Shown in pieces: positions 1 to 7,947 of a stretch of 64,000 nucleotides of DNA. The DNA comes from Solirubrobacter sp963848475. GTDB lineage: Bacteria; Actinomycetota; Thermoleophilia; Solirubrobacterales; Solirubrobacteraceae. Below the pieces are notes generated by a model. It was given only the letters and a program-made list of their open reading frames with translations. It ran no database searches and was not told where the DNA came from. The DNA is taken from positions 682,001 to 746,000 of the forward strand of contig CAWKDW010000014.1 of the NCBI GenBank assembly GCA_963848475.1, read 5' to 3'. Position numbers and translations under genes: made by a program. Position 1 is the stretch's first letter, and each line of letters begins with the position of its first letter.

Positions 1-759
1 CTGGATCGTCGCGACCGGCACGGCGAACCCGACGCCGGAGTTGGAGCCGCTGCCGGACTTGATCTGCGAGTTGACGCCGATCACGCGGCCGTTGCCGTCG
101 AGCAGCGGGCCGCCGGAGTTGCCCGGGTTGATCGCGGCGTCGGTCTGGACGGCGTTGGCGATCGGGTAGCCGTTGGGCGCCTCGATCGTGCGCCCGAGCG
201 AGGACACGATGCCGGTCGTCACGGTGCCCTCCAGCCCGAACGGCGAGCCGATGGCGATCGCCTGATCGCCCGGCTCGAGCGCGTTGGAGTCGCCGAGCTC
301 GAGCGGCTGCAGCCCGCCCTTGACCGCATTCGGGTCGACCTTCAGGACCGCGAGGTCAGACGAGGGGTCCTTGCCGACGAGCTGCGCCGGGATCGGCTTG
401 GTGTCGACGCCGATGCGGACGCTGAACTGGGTTCCCTCCTCGACCACGTGGTCGTTGGTGACGATGTGGCCTTCCTTGTCGTAGACGAAGCCGGAGCCGG
501 TGGCGCCTGAGTTGACCGTGCCGGCCTGGACGAACACGACGCCCCGCGACACCCGCTTATAGATGTCGCTGATGGACTCGGTACCGGCTGGTTGCGTCCG
601 GTTGCGCTCCCCGCGGCCCGTCGAATTTGCGGGCGGAGAGGGCGGCGCGGCCTGGGTTATCGCCGCTGGATCGTCGTCGATGACCCCCGCGACCGCGAGA
701 ATGCCGACTACGAGTGCGAGCGAGACGGCGCCGCCGAAGAACATCACGAGTGAGCGCAT
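1..759 (-). CDS. HtrA/DegP-like membrane-anchored serine protease (3' end outside window)
   Basis: Trypsin-like S1C protease that degrades or processes misfolded envelope proteins. The reverse-strand reading from ATG at 759 gives 253 residues before the window edge. An N-terminal hydrophobic segment (residues 2-24) should anchor it in the membrane with the protease outside. The catalytic triad is visible as His in TNDHVV, Asp in SSDLAVLK and Ser in NPGNSGGPLL. A Pro/Asn/Arg-rich linker joins anchor to protease. A C-terminal PDZ domain is expected beyond base 1 but cannot be seen. It is divergent from an OmpR/HisKA pair at 878-2919, the arrangement known for mycobacterial MprAB and PepD. Identification of the fold is firm; the exact paralogue is not. 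Confidence 0.93.
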   Translation of the reverse strand, partial: MRSLVMFFGGAVSLALVVGILAVAGVIDDDPAAITQAAPPSPPANSTGRGERNRTQPAGTESISDIYKRVSRGVVFVQAGTVNSGATGSGFVYDKEGHIVTNDHVVEEGTQFSVRIGVDTKPIPAQLVGKDPSSDLAVLKVDPNAVKGGLQPLELGDSNALEPGDQAIAIGSPFGLEGTVTTGIVSSLGRTIEAPNGYPIANAVQTDAAINPGNSGGPLLDGNGRVIGVNSQIKSGSGSNSGVGFAVPVATIQ

Positions 760-877
760 AGCCCGCCCATGAGAGCGCGGTTGGTTGAACTCATCCTGAA
801 GCGATTCTTACGGGATGCTAAAGACGGCTGGTTCTTCTATGACTCTTACTTCCCCCTCTGATCCTGGATTGACCTGA
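760..877. promoter_or_regulatory. Divergent control region between htrA and the two-component system
   Basis: This 118-bp AT-richer gap is the only non-coding space between two divergent units and must hold both promoters. On the plus strand TTGAAC at about 784 with a weak -10 17 bp later is a possible promoter, and TATGAC near 838 another. I see no convincing palindrome. An MprA-like regulator would be expected to bind here, which is inference from the family. Confidence 0.4.
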
Positions 878-1558
878 ATGACGCGTGTTCTGATCGTCGA
901 CGACGAGCCTGCCGTGCGGGCCGCATTGGACCGCGCGCTGCGTCTCGACGGCTACGAGATCGAACTCGCGGCTGACGGCCGTGAGGCGCTGGACCGCCTC
1001 GCCGACGTGCGTCACGACGCGGTCGTGCTCGACGTCGCGATGCCGGGCATCGACGGGCTCGAGGTCTGCCGCCGCCTGCGTGACGCCGGCGATCGCACGC
1101 CGGTGTTGATGCTGACCGCCCGCGATGCCGTCGACGATCGCGTCGCCGGGCTGGACGCGGGCGCCGACGACTACCTCGTCAAGCCGTTCGCGCTGAAGGA
1201 GCTCAAGGCGCGGCTGCGTGCGCTCCTGCGCCGCGCCGAGACGCCCGAGACGGAGGACGGCCAGGCGCTGCGCTTCGCCGATCTCTCGCTTGATCAGGGC
1301 GCCTGGGAGGCGCGCCGCGGCGCACGCAAGCTCGAGCTCTCGCGCACGGAGTTCCAGCTGCTGGCCCTGTTCCTCGAGCATCCGCGCCAGGTGCTCACAC
1401 GCGCACAGATCTTCGAGCGCGTCTGGGGCTACGACTTCGGCTCGAGCTCGAACTCGCTCGGCGTCTACATGGGCTACCTCCGTCGCAAGACGGAGGGGGG
1501 CGGCGAGCCGCGCCTGCTGCACACCGTGCGCGGTGTCGGCTACGTCTTGAGGGACTGA
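878..1558 (+). CDS. OmpR-family response regulator (MprA-like)
   Basis: DNA-binding response regulator of 226 residues. The receiver domain (about 1-118) carries the acidic pocket in VDDE, the phosphoacceptor Asp52 in VVLDVAMPG and the conserved Lys in LVKPF. A winged helix of the OmpR/PhoB type (about 130-226) ends in the typical VRGVGYVLR. The stop overlaps the start of the histidine kinase by one base (TGATG), so the two are cotranscribed and translationally coupled. Divergent htrA suggests an envelope-stress regulon resembling mycobacterial MprAB-PepD, although the same architecture exists in many OmpR systems. Confidence 0.95.
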   Translation: MTRVLIVDDEPAVRAALDRALRLDGYEIELAADGREALDRLADVRHDAVVLDVAMPGIDGLEVCRRLRDAGDRTPVLMLTARDAVDDRVAGLDAGADDYLVKPFALKELKARLRALLRRAETPETEDGQALRFADLSLDQGAWEARRGARKLELSRTEFQLLALFLEHPRQVLTRAQIFERVWGYDFGSSSNSLGVYMGYLRRKTEGGGEPRLLHTVRGVGYVLRD

Positions 1559-2919
1559 TGCGCTCGCTGCCGCTGCGCCGCCGCATGACCATCGCGGTCG
1601 CCGTCGTGGTGGCGGCGACGGTGGCGCTCGTCGCGCTCGCCGCCTACATCGCGGTCCGGGGAGAGCTGCGCGCGGAGGTCGACCGGGCGCTGCAGGATCA
1701 GCTCGAATTCCGCGGCGGGCCCCCGCCCGGCCGCGGTCGCGGGCCTGGCTTCCGCGCGATGCCGGCCGGACGCGGCGGCCCGACGCCCTACATCCAGCTC
1801 GTCGACTCGAGCGGCACCGCGGTGGCGCTGGGTGGCACGGAGCGCGTCCCGCTGCCGGTTGACGACCGCGTCCGCGACGTCGCCGCGGGCGTCGCGCCGG
1901 AGTTTCTCGCCGACGCTGACGTCAACGGCACCCACGTGCGCGTGCTCACGACGCCGATTTCCGACGGCGCCGCGCAGCTCGGCCGCTCGCTCGAGCCGGC
2001 CGACGCGGTGCTCGCGCGGATGCGGCTGATCCTGCTGCTGGTCTGTGCGGGCGGCATCGCCCTCGCGGTGCTCTTCGGCCGCCTCGTCTCACGCAACGTG
2101 GTGGCGCCGATCGCGGAGGTGACCGCGGCGGCGCGCCACATCGCCGCCACCGAGGACCTCGGCCGCCGGATCGAGGTCACCAGCCACGACGAGATCGGCG
2201 AGCTCGCCGAGCACTTCAACGCGATGCTCGACACGCTCGAGCGCTCGGTCGCCTCGCAGCGCCAGCTCGTCGCCGACGCGTCGCACGAGCTGCGCACGCC
2301 GATCACCAGCCTGCGCACGAACATCGAGGTGCTGGCGGAGTCGGAGGCGCTGCCGGCCGACGAGCGCGCGCGACTGCTGCAGGACGTGGAGGAGCAGACG
2401 ACCGAGCTCGGCATGCTCGTCGCGGACCTGATCGAGCTCGCACGTGGTGACGAGCCACGGCGCGAGAGCGAGGACGTGCGCCTCGACGATCTCGTCGCCG
2501 AATCCGTCACACGGGCGCGGCGCCACGCGCCGGGGGTCCATTTCGAGGCGCGGTTGGAGCCGGTCGTCGTCGAGGGCACGCGCGAGCGGCTCGCGCGTGC
2601 GGTCAACAACCTGCTCGACAACGCGGCCCGGCACTCGCCGCCCGGCGGGGTCGTCGAGGTGCGCGTCGACATCGACGGCGTGCGCGTGCGCGACCACGGC
2701 AGCGGCGTCGATCCCGCGGACCTTCCGCACCTGTTCGATCGCTTCTACCGCGGCGCGTCGGCGCGCGGGCGGCCCGGCTCCGGGCTCGGGCTGGCGATCG
2801 TGCGCCAGGTCGCCGAGCAGCACGGCGGCAGCGTCCACGCGGTCAACGCCGCGGGCGGCGGCGCCGAGTTCGTGCTCGAGCTCCCGGCGGCGCCGCTTGC
2901 CGTCAGTCCGGTCGCTTGA
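1558..2919 (+). CDS. Sensor histidine kinase (MprB-like)
   Basis: Membrane sensor kinase of 453 residues partnering the upstream response regulator. Order of parts: TM1 at about 9-31, an extracytoplasmic sensor of about 120 residues with a Pro/Gly/Arg-rich patch (about 54-75), TM2 at about 154-178, a HAMP linker, HisKA with phosphoacceptor His243 in ASHELRTPI, and HATPase_c with N box NNLLDNAARHS, G1 DHGSG and G2 GSGLGLAIV. All motifs needed for catalysis are present. Its 3' end overlaps the convergent gpsA by 17 bp. The ligand is unknown; the family and the htrA neighbour favour a cell-envelope signal. Confidence 0.94.
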   Translation: MRSLPLRRRMTIAVAVVVAATVALVALAAYIAVRGELRAEVDRALQDQLEFRGGPPPGRGRGPGFRAMPAGRGGPTPYIQLVDSSGTAVALGGTERVPLPVDDRVRDVAAGVAPEFLADADVNGTHVRVLTTPISDGAAQLGRSLEPADAVLARMRLILLLVCAGGIALAVLFGRLVSRNVVAPIAEVTAAARHIAATEDLGRRIEVTSHDEIGELAEHFNAMLDTLERSVASQRQLVADASHELRTPITSLRTNIEVLAESEALPADERARLLQDVEEQTTELGMLVADLIELARGDEPRRESEDVRLDDLVAESVTRARRHAPGVHFEARLEPVVVEGTRERLARAVNNLLDNAARHSPPGGVVEVRVDIDGVRVRDHGSGVDPADLPHLFDRFYRGASARGRPGSGLGLAIVRQVAEQHGGSVHAVNAAGGGAEFVLELPAAPLAVSPVA

Positions 2920-4000
2920 GCGACTCGGTGACCTGGTAGCGGCGCATCCGCGAGACGGCCCGGCGCCAGGCGTTGTCGCGCGCGGCGGGCGGCGGGACGG
3001 TGGCGCGCACGGTCGCGACCCACTCGTCGAGCGGCAGCTCGCCGCTGATCAGGCCGTGCAGCGCGGTCGTGACCGGTGCGTCGACGTGCGCGCGGCGCAG
3101 CGCCGTGGCCAGCAGCGGGACCATGTCCAGCGCCTCGACGGCCTGGCCGATGCGGGCGGGGATCTCGCTCGCGGGAACGCCCTGGCCGAGCAGCTCGCCG
3201 GCGCGGCGGTTGCGGCTCTGGGGCGCGAGCGCGGTCCCGACGAGGTCGCCCGTCCCGGCGAGCCCGATCATCGACTCCGGCTTGCCGCCCTGGCGCTCGG
3301 CGTAGCGCCAGACCTCGGCGAAGATGTGGCCGGCGGCGGCGCCGGCGGCGTTCAGGCCCTGGCCCGCGGTCGCGCCCGCGGCGAGCGAGGCGGCGTTCTT
3401 GGCCACGCCGGAGAGCTCGACGCCGACCGGGTCGTTGGACTGCTCGCAGACGACGCCGGCGCGCATGAACACTTGGGCGATCGAGGCTGCGAGGCGGACG
3501 TTGGAGGAGGCCGCTACGAGGCCCGCGCCGGCCGTGACCATCTCGCGCGCGTGCGCCGGGCCGCCCAGGCAGGCGACGCGGTCGACGCCGAAGGCCTGGT
3601 TGAGCAGCGTCGTCGGTGACAGGCCGTCTGGCGGGACGAGGCCCTTGGCCATCGAGATCACCGGGGTCCGGGCGGGAAGCCCGGCGGCCTGGAGGTTGCC
3701 GATCACCTGCGAGAGCCCGCGTGAGGGGACACCGAGGAAGACGTAGTCGGCGCGCGAGAGGCCGGTCGACATCGGTTCCACGCGCAGCTCGCGCGGGAGT
3801 TCGACGTCGGGCAGGTACGCCTTGTTCTCGCGCGAGGTCTCCAGCAGCTCGGCCTGCTCGACCGAGCGCGTCTGGAGCGTGGTGCGGAAGCCGCCGCGGG
3901 CGAGCAGGACGGCCACGGCGGTCCCGAACGAACCGGCGCCGAGCACGACGGCGCGGCGCAGTCCGGGGGTGGGCAAGGTCAACTGAGGCCGCGGTGGCAT
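2903..4000 (-). CDS. gpsA: NAD(P)-dependent glycerol-3-phosphate dehydrogenase
   Basis: Cytosolic enzyme reducing dihydroxyacetone phosphate to sn-glycerol 3-phosphate, the backbone precursor for phospholipids. The 365-residue product has the N-terminal Rossmann motif VVLGAGSFGTAVA and the C-terminal catalytic region with the conserved Lys in GVAKNAASLAAG. Length is slightly above the usual 330-345 because of a short N-terminal extension (PPRPQLTLPTPG) and a basic C-terminal tail. It stands alone on the minus strand, convergent with the kinase gene and divergent from the deacetylase at 4072. The reading frame is intact. Confidence 0.94.
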   Translation of the reverse strand: MPPRPQLTLPTPGLRRAVVLGAGSFGTAVAVLLARGGFRTTLQTRSVEQAELLETSRENKAYLPDVELPRELRVEPMSTGLSRADYVFLGVPSRGLSQVIGNLQAAGLPARTPVISMAKGLVPPDGLSPTTLLNQAFGVDRVACLGGPAHAREMVTAGAGLVAASSNVRLAASIAQVFMRAGVVCEQSNDPVGVELSGVAKNAASLAAGATAGQGLNAAGAAAGHIFAEVWRYAERQGGKPESMIGLAGTGDLVGTALAPQSRNRRAGELLGQGVPASEIPARIGQAVEALDMVPLLATALRRAHVDAPVTTALHGLISGELPLDEWVATVRATVPPPAARDNAWRRAVSRMRRYQVTESLKRPD

Positions 4001-4071
4001 CCGAGGACCCTACCTACCCCGACGACCGGGCAGTTGTTACGGGCGACCGCCGCCCGGCGTCATAAGGTCGG

Positions 4072-4938
4072 ATGCGGATGTGGTTCAAGCGACTCCTTGC
4101 CTTGGCGGCCCTCGCGGCCGTCGCCGTGGTCATCGTGATTGTCGCGCACGACCCGGGTCCGGTCGAGCCGCAGGCCCGGGCGACGCGCACCTCGACGCCG
4201 ACCCCGAAGGCGAAGAAGCGGACGCGGGCTGCCGCGCCGAAGGTCGCGGAGGTCCACGGGGCGGCCGCGAAGCGGATGCCGGTGCCGATCCTGATGTACC
4301 ACGTGATCTCGAAGGCGCCGCCCGGCGTTCCCAACGCCGAGCTGTGGGTCGACCGGCACGTGTTCGCCGACCAGATGCGGGCGCTGCGCGCGGCGAAGTA
4401 CACCGGGGTCACGCTCGCGCAGGCCTGGGACGGCTGGAGGAACGGCGGTCCGCTGCCCAAGCACCCGGTCGTCATCTCCTTCGACGACGGCTACCTCTCG
4501 CACTACACGCACGCCAAGCCGGTGTTGCGAGCGCTCGGCTGGCCCGGCGTGCTCAACCTCGAGGTCGACGCGATCGGCCCGGGCGGGCTGTCGACGAAGC
4601 AGATCCGCTCGATGCTGGATGCGGGGTGGGAGGTCGACTCGCACACGCTCACGCACCCCGATCTGACCACGTTGGACGACGCCGCGCTGCGGCGCGAGCT
4701 CGTCGACTCGCGGCGTCAGCTGCGCAAGCGCTTCGGCGTGCCCGTCGACTTCTTCGCCTATCCGGCAGGGAAGTACGACGATCGCGTAAAGGCGGCGACG
4801 CGGGCGGCGGGCTACAAGGCCGCGACGACGGTCGACGCGGGGATCGCGCGCGGGCGCGACGATCCGTTCGCGCTCAAGCGAGTGCGCGTAAACGGCTCCG
4901 ACACCGCCGACACGCTGATGGCGAAGCTAGGCGGCTGA
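4072..4938 (+). CDS. Secreted or membrane-anchored polysaccharide deacetylase
   Basis: Carbohydrate esterase family 4 (NodB homology) protein of 288 residues, expected to remove N-acetyl groups from an extracellular or cell-wall polysaccharide. An N-terminal hydrophobic segment (about 6-25) is followed by a Lys/Arg/Ala-rich linker. NodB motif 1 is ISFDDGYLSH (Asp138, Asp139), motif 2 is SHTLTHPDL (His191, His195) and motif 3 is AYPAGKYDD. The first ATG at 4072 is used; another Met codon lies two codons downstream. The 3' end overlaps the convergent MarR gene by 12 bp. The actual substrate (peptidoglycan or capsule) cannot be told from sequence. Confidence 0.9.
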   Translation: MRMWFKRLLALAALAAVAVVIVIVAHDPGPVEPQARATRTSTPTPKAKKRTRAAAPKVAEVHGAAAKRMPVPILMYHVISKAPPGVPNAELWVDRHVFADQMRALRAAKYTGVTLAQAWDGWRNGGPLPKHPVVISFDDGYLSHYTHAKPVLRALGWPGVLNLEVDAIGPGGLSTKQIRSMLDAGWEVDSHTLTHPDLTTLDDAALRRELVDSRRQLRKRFGVPVDFFAYPAGKYDDRVKAATRAAGYKAATTVDAGIARGRDDPFALKRVRVNGSDTADTLMAKLGG

Positions 4939-5358
4939 GGCCGCGCGGCCGAGGATCTCGACCAGGGTCGCGGCGTCCTCGTCGGACATCGCCTCGAAGA
5001 CGGGCGGCGCATGCCCGAGGCGGTCCTTGTAGCCGTGGCGGACCTGCTCGCCGCGTTCGGTCAGCACGAGCGTCTTGACGCGGCGATCGCTGGGATGGGC
5101 GCGGCGCTCGGCGAGGCCGGCGGCCTCGAGCCGGTCCGCGATCCCCGTGACGTTGGAGTTGTCGCAGCGCAGCGCCTGGGCGAGCTCGGTCATCGTCGTC
5201 GGCTCGTCGGTCTTCAGGCGCAGGAGCGCGAACGCCTGCTGCGGCGCGAGCCCGAACTCCTGGGCCGCGCTGAGCATCTTGCCGCGCTGCTCGAGGAAGA
5301 TCCCGAGCACCAGCTTCCACGCCTGAGCCTGCGCAGAGGAGGGTGCGACCTTTGACAT
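4927..5358 (-). CDS. MarR-family transcriptional regulator of the adjacent ABC exporter
   Basis: Winged-helix repressor of 143 residues. The HTH is in MTELAQALRCDNSNVTGIADRLEAAG and the wing contains the typical DRRVK. It is divergent from the ABC transporter genes at 5426-7947, so it probably controls them and itself. ATG at 5358 was chosen; an in-frame GTG at 5376 would begin inside the operator dyad, which makes it unlikely. The likely inducer is a compound exported by the transporter (inference). Confidence 0.9.
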   Translation of the reverse strand: MSKVAPSSAQAQAWKLVLGIFLEQRGKMLSAAQEFGLAPQQAFALLRLKTDEPTTMTELAQALRCDNSNVTGIADRLEAAGLAERRAHPSDRRVKTLVLTERGEQVRHGYKDRLGHAPPVFEAMSDEDAATLVEILGRAASAA

Positions 5359-5375
5359 AGGACCAAAGTACCACA

Positions 5376-5416
5376 CCTACCTAAAATATTGACAACCTCA
5401 AATATCGAGGTAGGGT
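5376..5416. promoter_or_regulatory. Operator dyad with overlapping divergent promoters (marR / ABC exporter)
   Basis: An imperfect inverted repeat has outer arms CCTACCT (5376-5382) and AGGTAGG (5408-5414) with inner ATATT/AATAT symmetry, centred on 5395. A smaller dyad ACCTC/GAGGT lies at 5395-5411. A perfect -35 TTGACA (5389-5394) and -10 TAGGGT (5411-5416) read towards the ABC gene, whose ATG is 9 nt past the -10, so the mRNA is probably leaderless. On the other strand TTGTCA (5390-5395) serves as -35 for marR with GGTACT as -10. A dimer bound here would cover both promoters. Confidence 0.7.
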
Positions 5417-5425
5417 GACCATCCT

Positions 5426-6404
5426 ATGTCGCAACCTGCCATTGCTGGAATCGAGGTCGAGGGTCTCGTCCGCGAATTCAAGAACGGCCCACGCGCCGTC
5501 GACGGGATCCACCTGCAGGTGGCTCCGGGTGAGATCTATGGGTTCCTCGGGCCCAACGGCGCGGGCAAGTCCACCACCGTTCTGATGCTCACCACGCTGC
5601 TCCCGCCGACCTCCGGCACCGCCCGGGTCGCGGGGCACGACATCCTGCGCGAGGGTGCCGCCGTGCGCGGCGCGATCGGCGCCGCGCTGCAGGAGGCCGC
5701 GCTCGATCCGCTGCTGACCGCGCGCGATCACATGCGCCTGCAGACCACGCTGCAGGGGCTGCCGAAGAAGACGCGCCGCGCGCGCGGCGACGAACTGATC
5801 GAGCGGGTCGGATTGAGCGACGCCGCGGATCGCAAGGTCGGCGGCTACTCGGGCGGCATGAAGCGCCGGCTCGATCTGGCGCTGGCGCTGGTGCACAAGC
5901 CGAGGGTGCTGTTCCTCGACGAGCCGACGACGGGCCTCGATCCCTCCAGCCGCGCCGATCTCTGGGCGGAGGTCTCGCGCCTCGCGCGCGAGGACGGCGT
6001 GACCGTCTTCTTGACCACGCAGTACCTCGAGGAGGCCGACGTCCTGGCCGACCGCGTCGGGATCATCGACGCCGGGCACATCGTCGCCGAGGGCACGCCG
6101 GAGTCCTTGAAGGCCGAGATCGGGCGCCCGTCGGTGGAGGCCACGCCGGCCGAGCGCGCCGACCGCGACGCCGTCGCCGACGTGCTCAGCCGCTTCGGCG
6201 GCGTCGTCCCCGCGCCTCCCGGCTCCGCGGCGGTCCGGCTGCGAGAGCGGCGAGGATCTCGTCGCGGTCGTGCGCGCCCTGGATGCCGCCGATCTGCGCG
6301 TGGCCGACCTGCAGCTGCATCAGCCCTCCTTGGACGACGTCTTTCTCGCGAAGACCGGTCGCAAGCTCGATCCGGCCGAGAAGCCGGAGGAAGTCGCGGT
6401 ATGA
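5426..6404 (+). CDS. ABC transporter ATP-binding protein (drug-export type), frameshifted near 6245
   Basis: Nucleotide-binding subunit of an ABC-2 exporter (DrrA/ABC-2 type). Walker A GPNGAGKST, signature YSGGMKRRL, Walker B VLFLDEPTTGLD and the H-loop region (TTQYLEEAD, with Gln at the usual His position) are visible. The frame breaks at about 6243-6250: the C-terminal part (EDLVAVVRALDAADL through the FLAKTGRKL motif typical of DrrA C termini) is in the next frame and ends at TGA 6402-6404, overlapping the permease ATG at 6401. One extra base explains the break, most likely a sequence error. Read uncorrected, it fuses out of frame into the permease. Confidence 0.88.
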
Positions 6405-7180
6405 GCGGTCTTGCATCGCAGTCCTACGAGATGGCGCGGCGCTCGATCCTGCAGACGCTCCGCCAGCCCGCGATGGTCATCCCGCCCGTGCTGTTCCCGT
6501 TGATCCTGATGGGGATCAACGTCGGCGGGCTCGCCGCGGCGACCAAGATCCCCGGCTTCCCTCCGGTCGACAGCTACCTCGACTTCGCGATCGCGTTCCC
6601 GTTCATCCAGGGGTCGCTGTTCGCCTCGATCAACGCCGGCAGCGCGGTGGCGCGCGACGTCGAGACCGGGTTCCTGAACCGGCTCGCTCTGACGCCGATG
6701 CAGCGGTCGGCGCTGCTGCTCGGGAACCTCTCCGGCGTGATGTTCGTCGCGCTGCTCTCGTCCTTCATCTACCTGGCGGTCGGCTTCGCGGCCGGCCTGC
6801 ACTTCGAGGCCGGTCCCTACGGCGTCGTCGTGATGGTGCTGATGGGGCTCTTGATCGCTTTGGCGTTCGCTTCTCTGGGCTCGTTCATCGGGCTGCGGAC
6901 CGGCTCCGGGGAGGCGGTCCAGGGCGTCTTCCCGCTGTTCTTCGTCTTCCTCTTCCTGTCCTCGAGCTCGCTGCCGCGCAACGTGATCGAGCAGGACTGG
7001 TTCCGCACGATCGCGACCTACAACCCCGTCTCGTACCTGTTCGAGGGCCTGCGCTCCCTGATCATCTTCGGCTGGCAGGGCAAGGAGCTGGCGCTGGGCT
7101 TCGGGATCGCGGGGATCATCGCGGTGCTCGGCGTCTGGGGCTCCGCCTCGGCCCTGCGGACACGGCTGGCGCGGACATGA
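6401..7180 (+). CDS. ABC-2 type transporter permease, first subunit
   Basis: Integral membrane protein of 259 residues with about six TM helices and the ABC-2 signature region (NPVSYLFEGLRSLI). The start ATG overlaps the TGA of the ATPase gene, and its own stop overlaps the next permease start (ATGA at 7177-7180), so the three genes form one coupled operon. It should pair with the second permease as a heterodimeric export channel. The substrate cannot be deduced; DrrB-like exporters commonly carry lipophilic drugs or lipids. Confidence 0.9.
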   Translation: MSGLASQSYEMARRSILQTLRQPAMVIPPVLFPLILMGINVGGLAAATKIPGFPPVDSYLDFAIAFPFIQGSLFASINAGSAVARDVETGFLNRLALTPMQRSALLLGNLSGVMFVALLSSFIYLAVGFAAGLHFEAGPYGVVVMVLMGLLIALAFASLGSFIGLRTGSGEAVQGVFPLFFVFLFLSSSSLPRNVIEQDWFRTIATYNPVSYLFEGLRSLIIFGWQGKELALGFGIAGIIAVLGVWGSASALRTRLART

Positions 7181-7947
7181 GGCGCTTCCTGGACGTCACG
7201 GGCGGCGTCGCCTTCCGCTCGACCAAGAAGATCGCCACCAACCCGCAGTTGCTGCTGCCCTCGCTGATCTTCCCGCTGTTCTTCTTCGTCGCCTTCGCCG
7301 GCGGGCTCTCGAGCGTCGGCGACGTGCCGGGCTTCGACTTCCCGTCGGGCTACACGGCCTTCCAGTTCGTGTTCGTGCTGCTGCAGGCCTCGGCCTTCGG
7401 CGGTGTCTTCACCGGGTTCGGCATCGCGTCGGACTTCGAGAGCGGCTTCGCGCGGCGGATGATGCTCGCGGCGCCGAACCGGCTCGGCATCCTCGCCGGG
7501 TACGCGCTGTCGGCGCTCACCCGCGCCACGGTCGTCGGGATCCTGCTGTTCGTCGTGGCGAAGCTGAGCGGCATGCAGATCGGCGGCGACGGGGTCGACC
7601 TCTTCGGCCTGGTCGTGCTCGCGATCCTCGTCAACCTGACCGCGGCCATGTGGGCCGCGGGCGTCGCGCTGCGGCTGCGCACGATCCAGGCCGGGCCCGC
7701 GATGCAGATGCCGGTCTTCGTCATTCTGTTCCTCGCACCGGTCTACGTGCCGCTCGCGCTCTTGGACGGCTGGGTCCACGCGGTGGCGAAGATCAACCCC
7801 TTCACCGCGCTGATCGAGGGTGGCCGCGACCTGATCTCGGGCCAGCCGTTCGACGCCGCGCTGGTGTACGGCGTCGCAGCGGCGATGGTGCTCGTGTTCA
7901 CCATCTGGGGCATCACGGGCCTGCGGCGCGCCGAGGCCGCGGGTTAG
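7177..7947 (+). CDS. ABC-2 type transporter permease, second subunit
   Basis: Second polytopic permease, 256 residues, with about six TM segments and the C-terminal NPFTALIEGGRDL motif that corresponds to NPVSYLFEGLRSL in its partner. The two permeases are clearly homologous, consistent with an old duplication and a heterodimeric channel. ATG at 7177 is chosen because it overlaps the upstream stop. The gene ends in a 4-bp convergent overlap with the MMPL gene. Confidence 0.9.
   Translation: MRRFLDVTGGVAFRSTKKIATNPQLLLPSLIFPLFFFVAFAGGLSSVGDVPGFDFPSGYTAFQFVFVLLQASAFGGVFTGFGIASDFESGFARRMMLAAPNRLGILAGYALSALTRATVVGILLFVVAKLSGMQIGGDGVDLFGLVVLAILVNLTAAMWAAGVALRLRTIQAGPAMQMPVFVILFLAPVYVPLALLDGWVHAVAKINPFTALIEGGRDLISGQPFDAALVYGVAAAMVLVFTIWGITGLRRAEAAG

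Noticed and set aside
5426..7180. A single 584-residue ATPase-permease fusion protein
   Set aside because: The linking stretch is out-of-frame Arg-rich sequence, while the correct ATPase C terminus and an ATGA start for the permease are present in the next frame.
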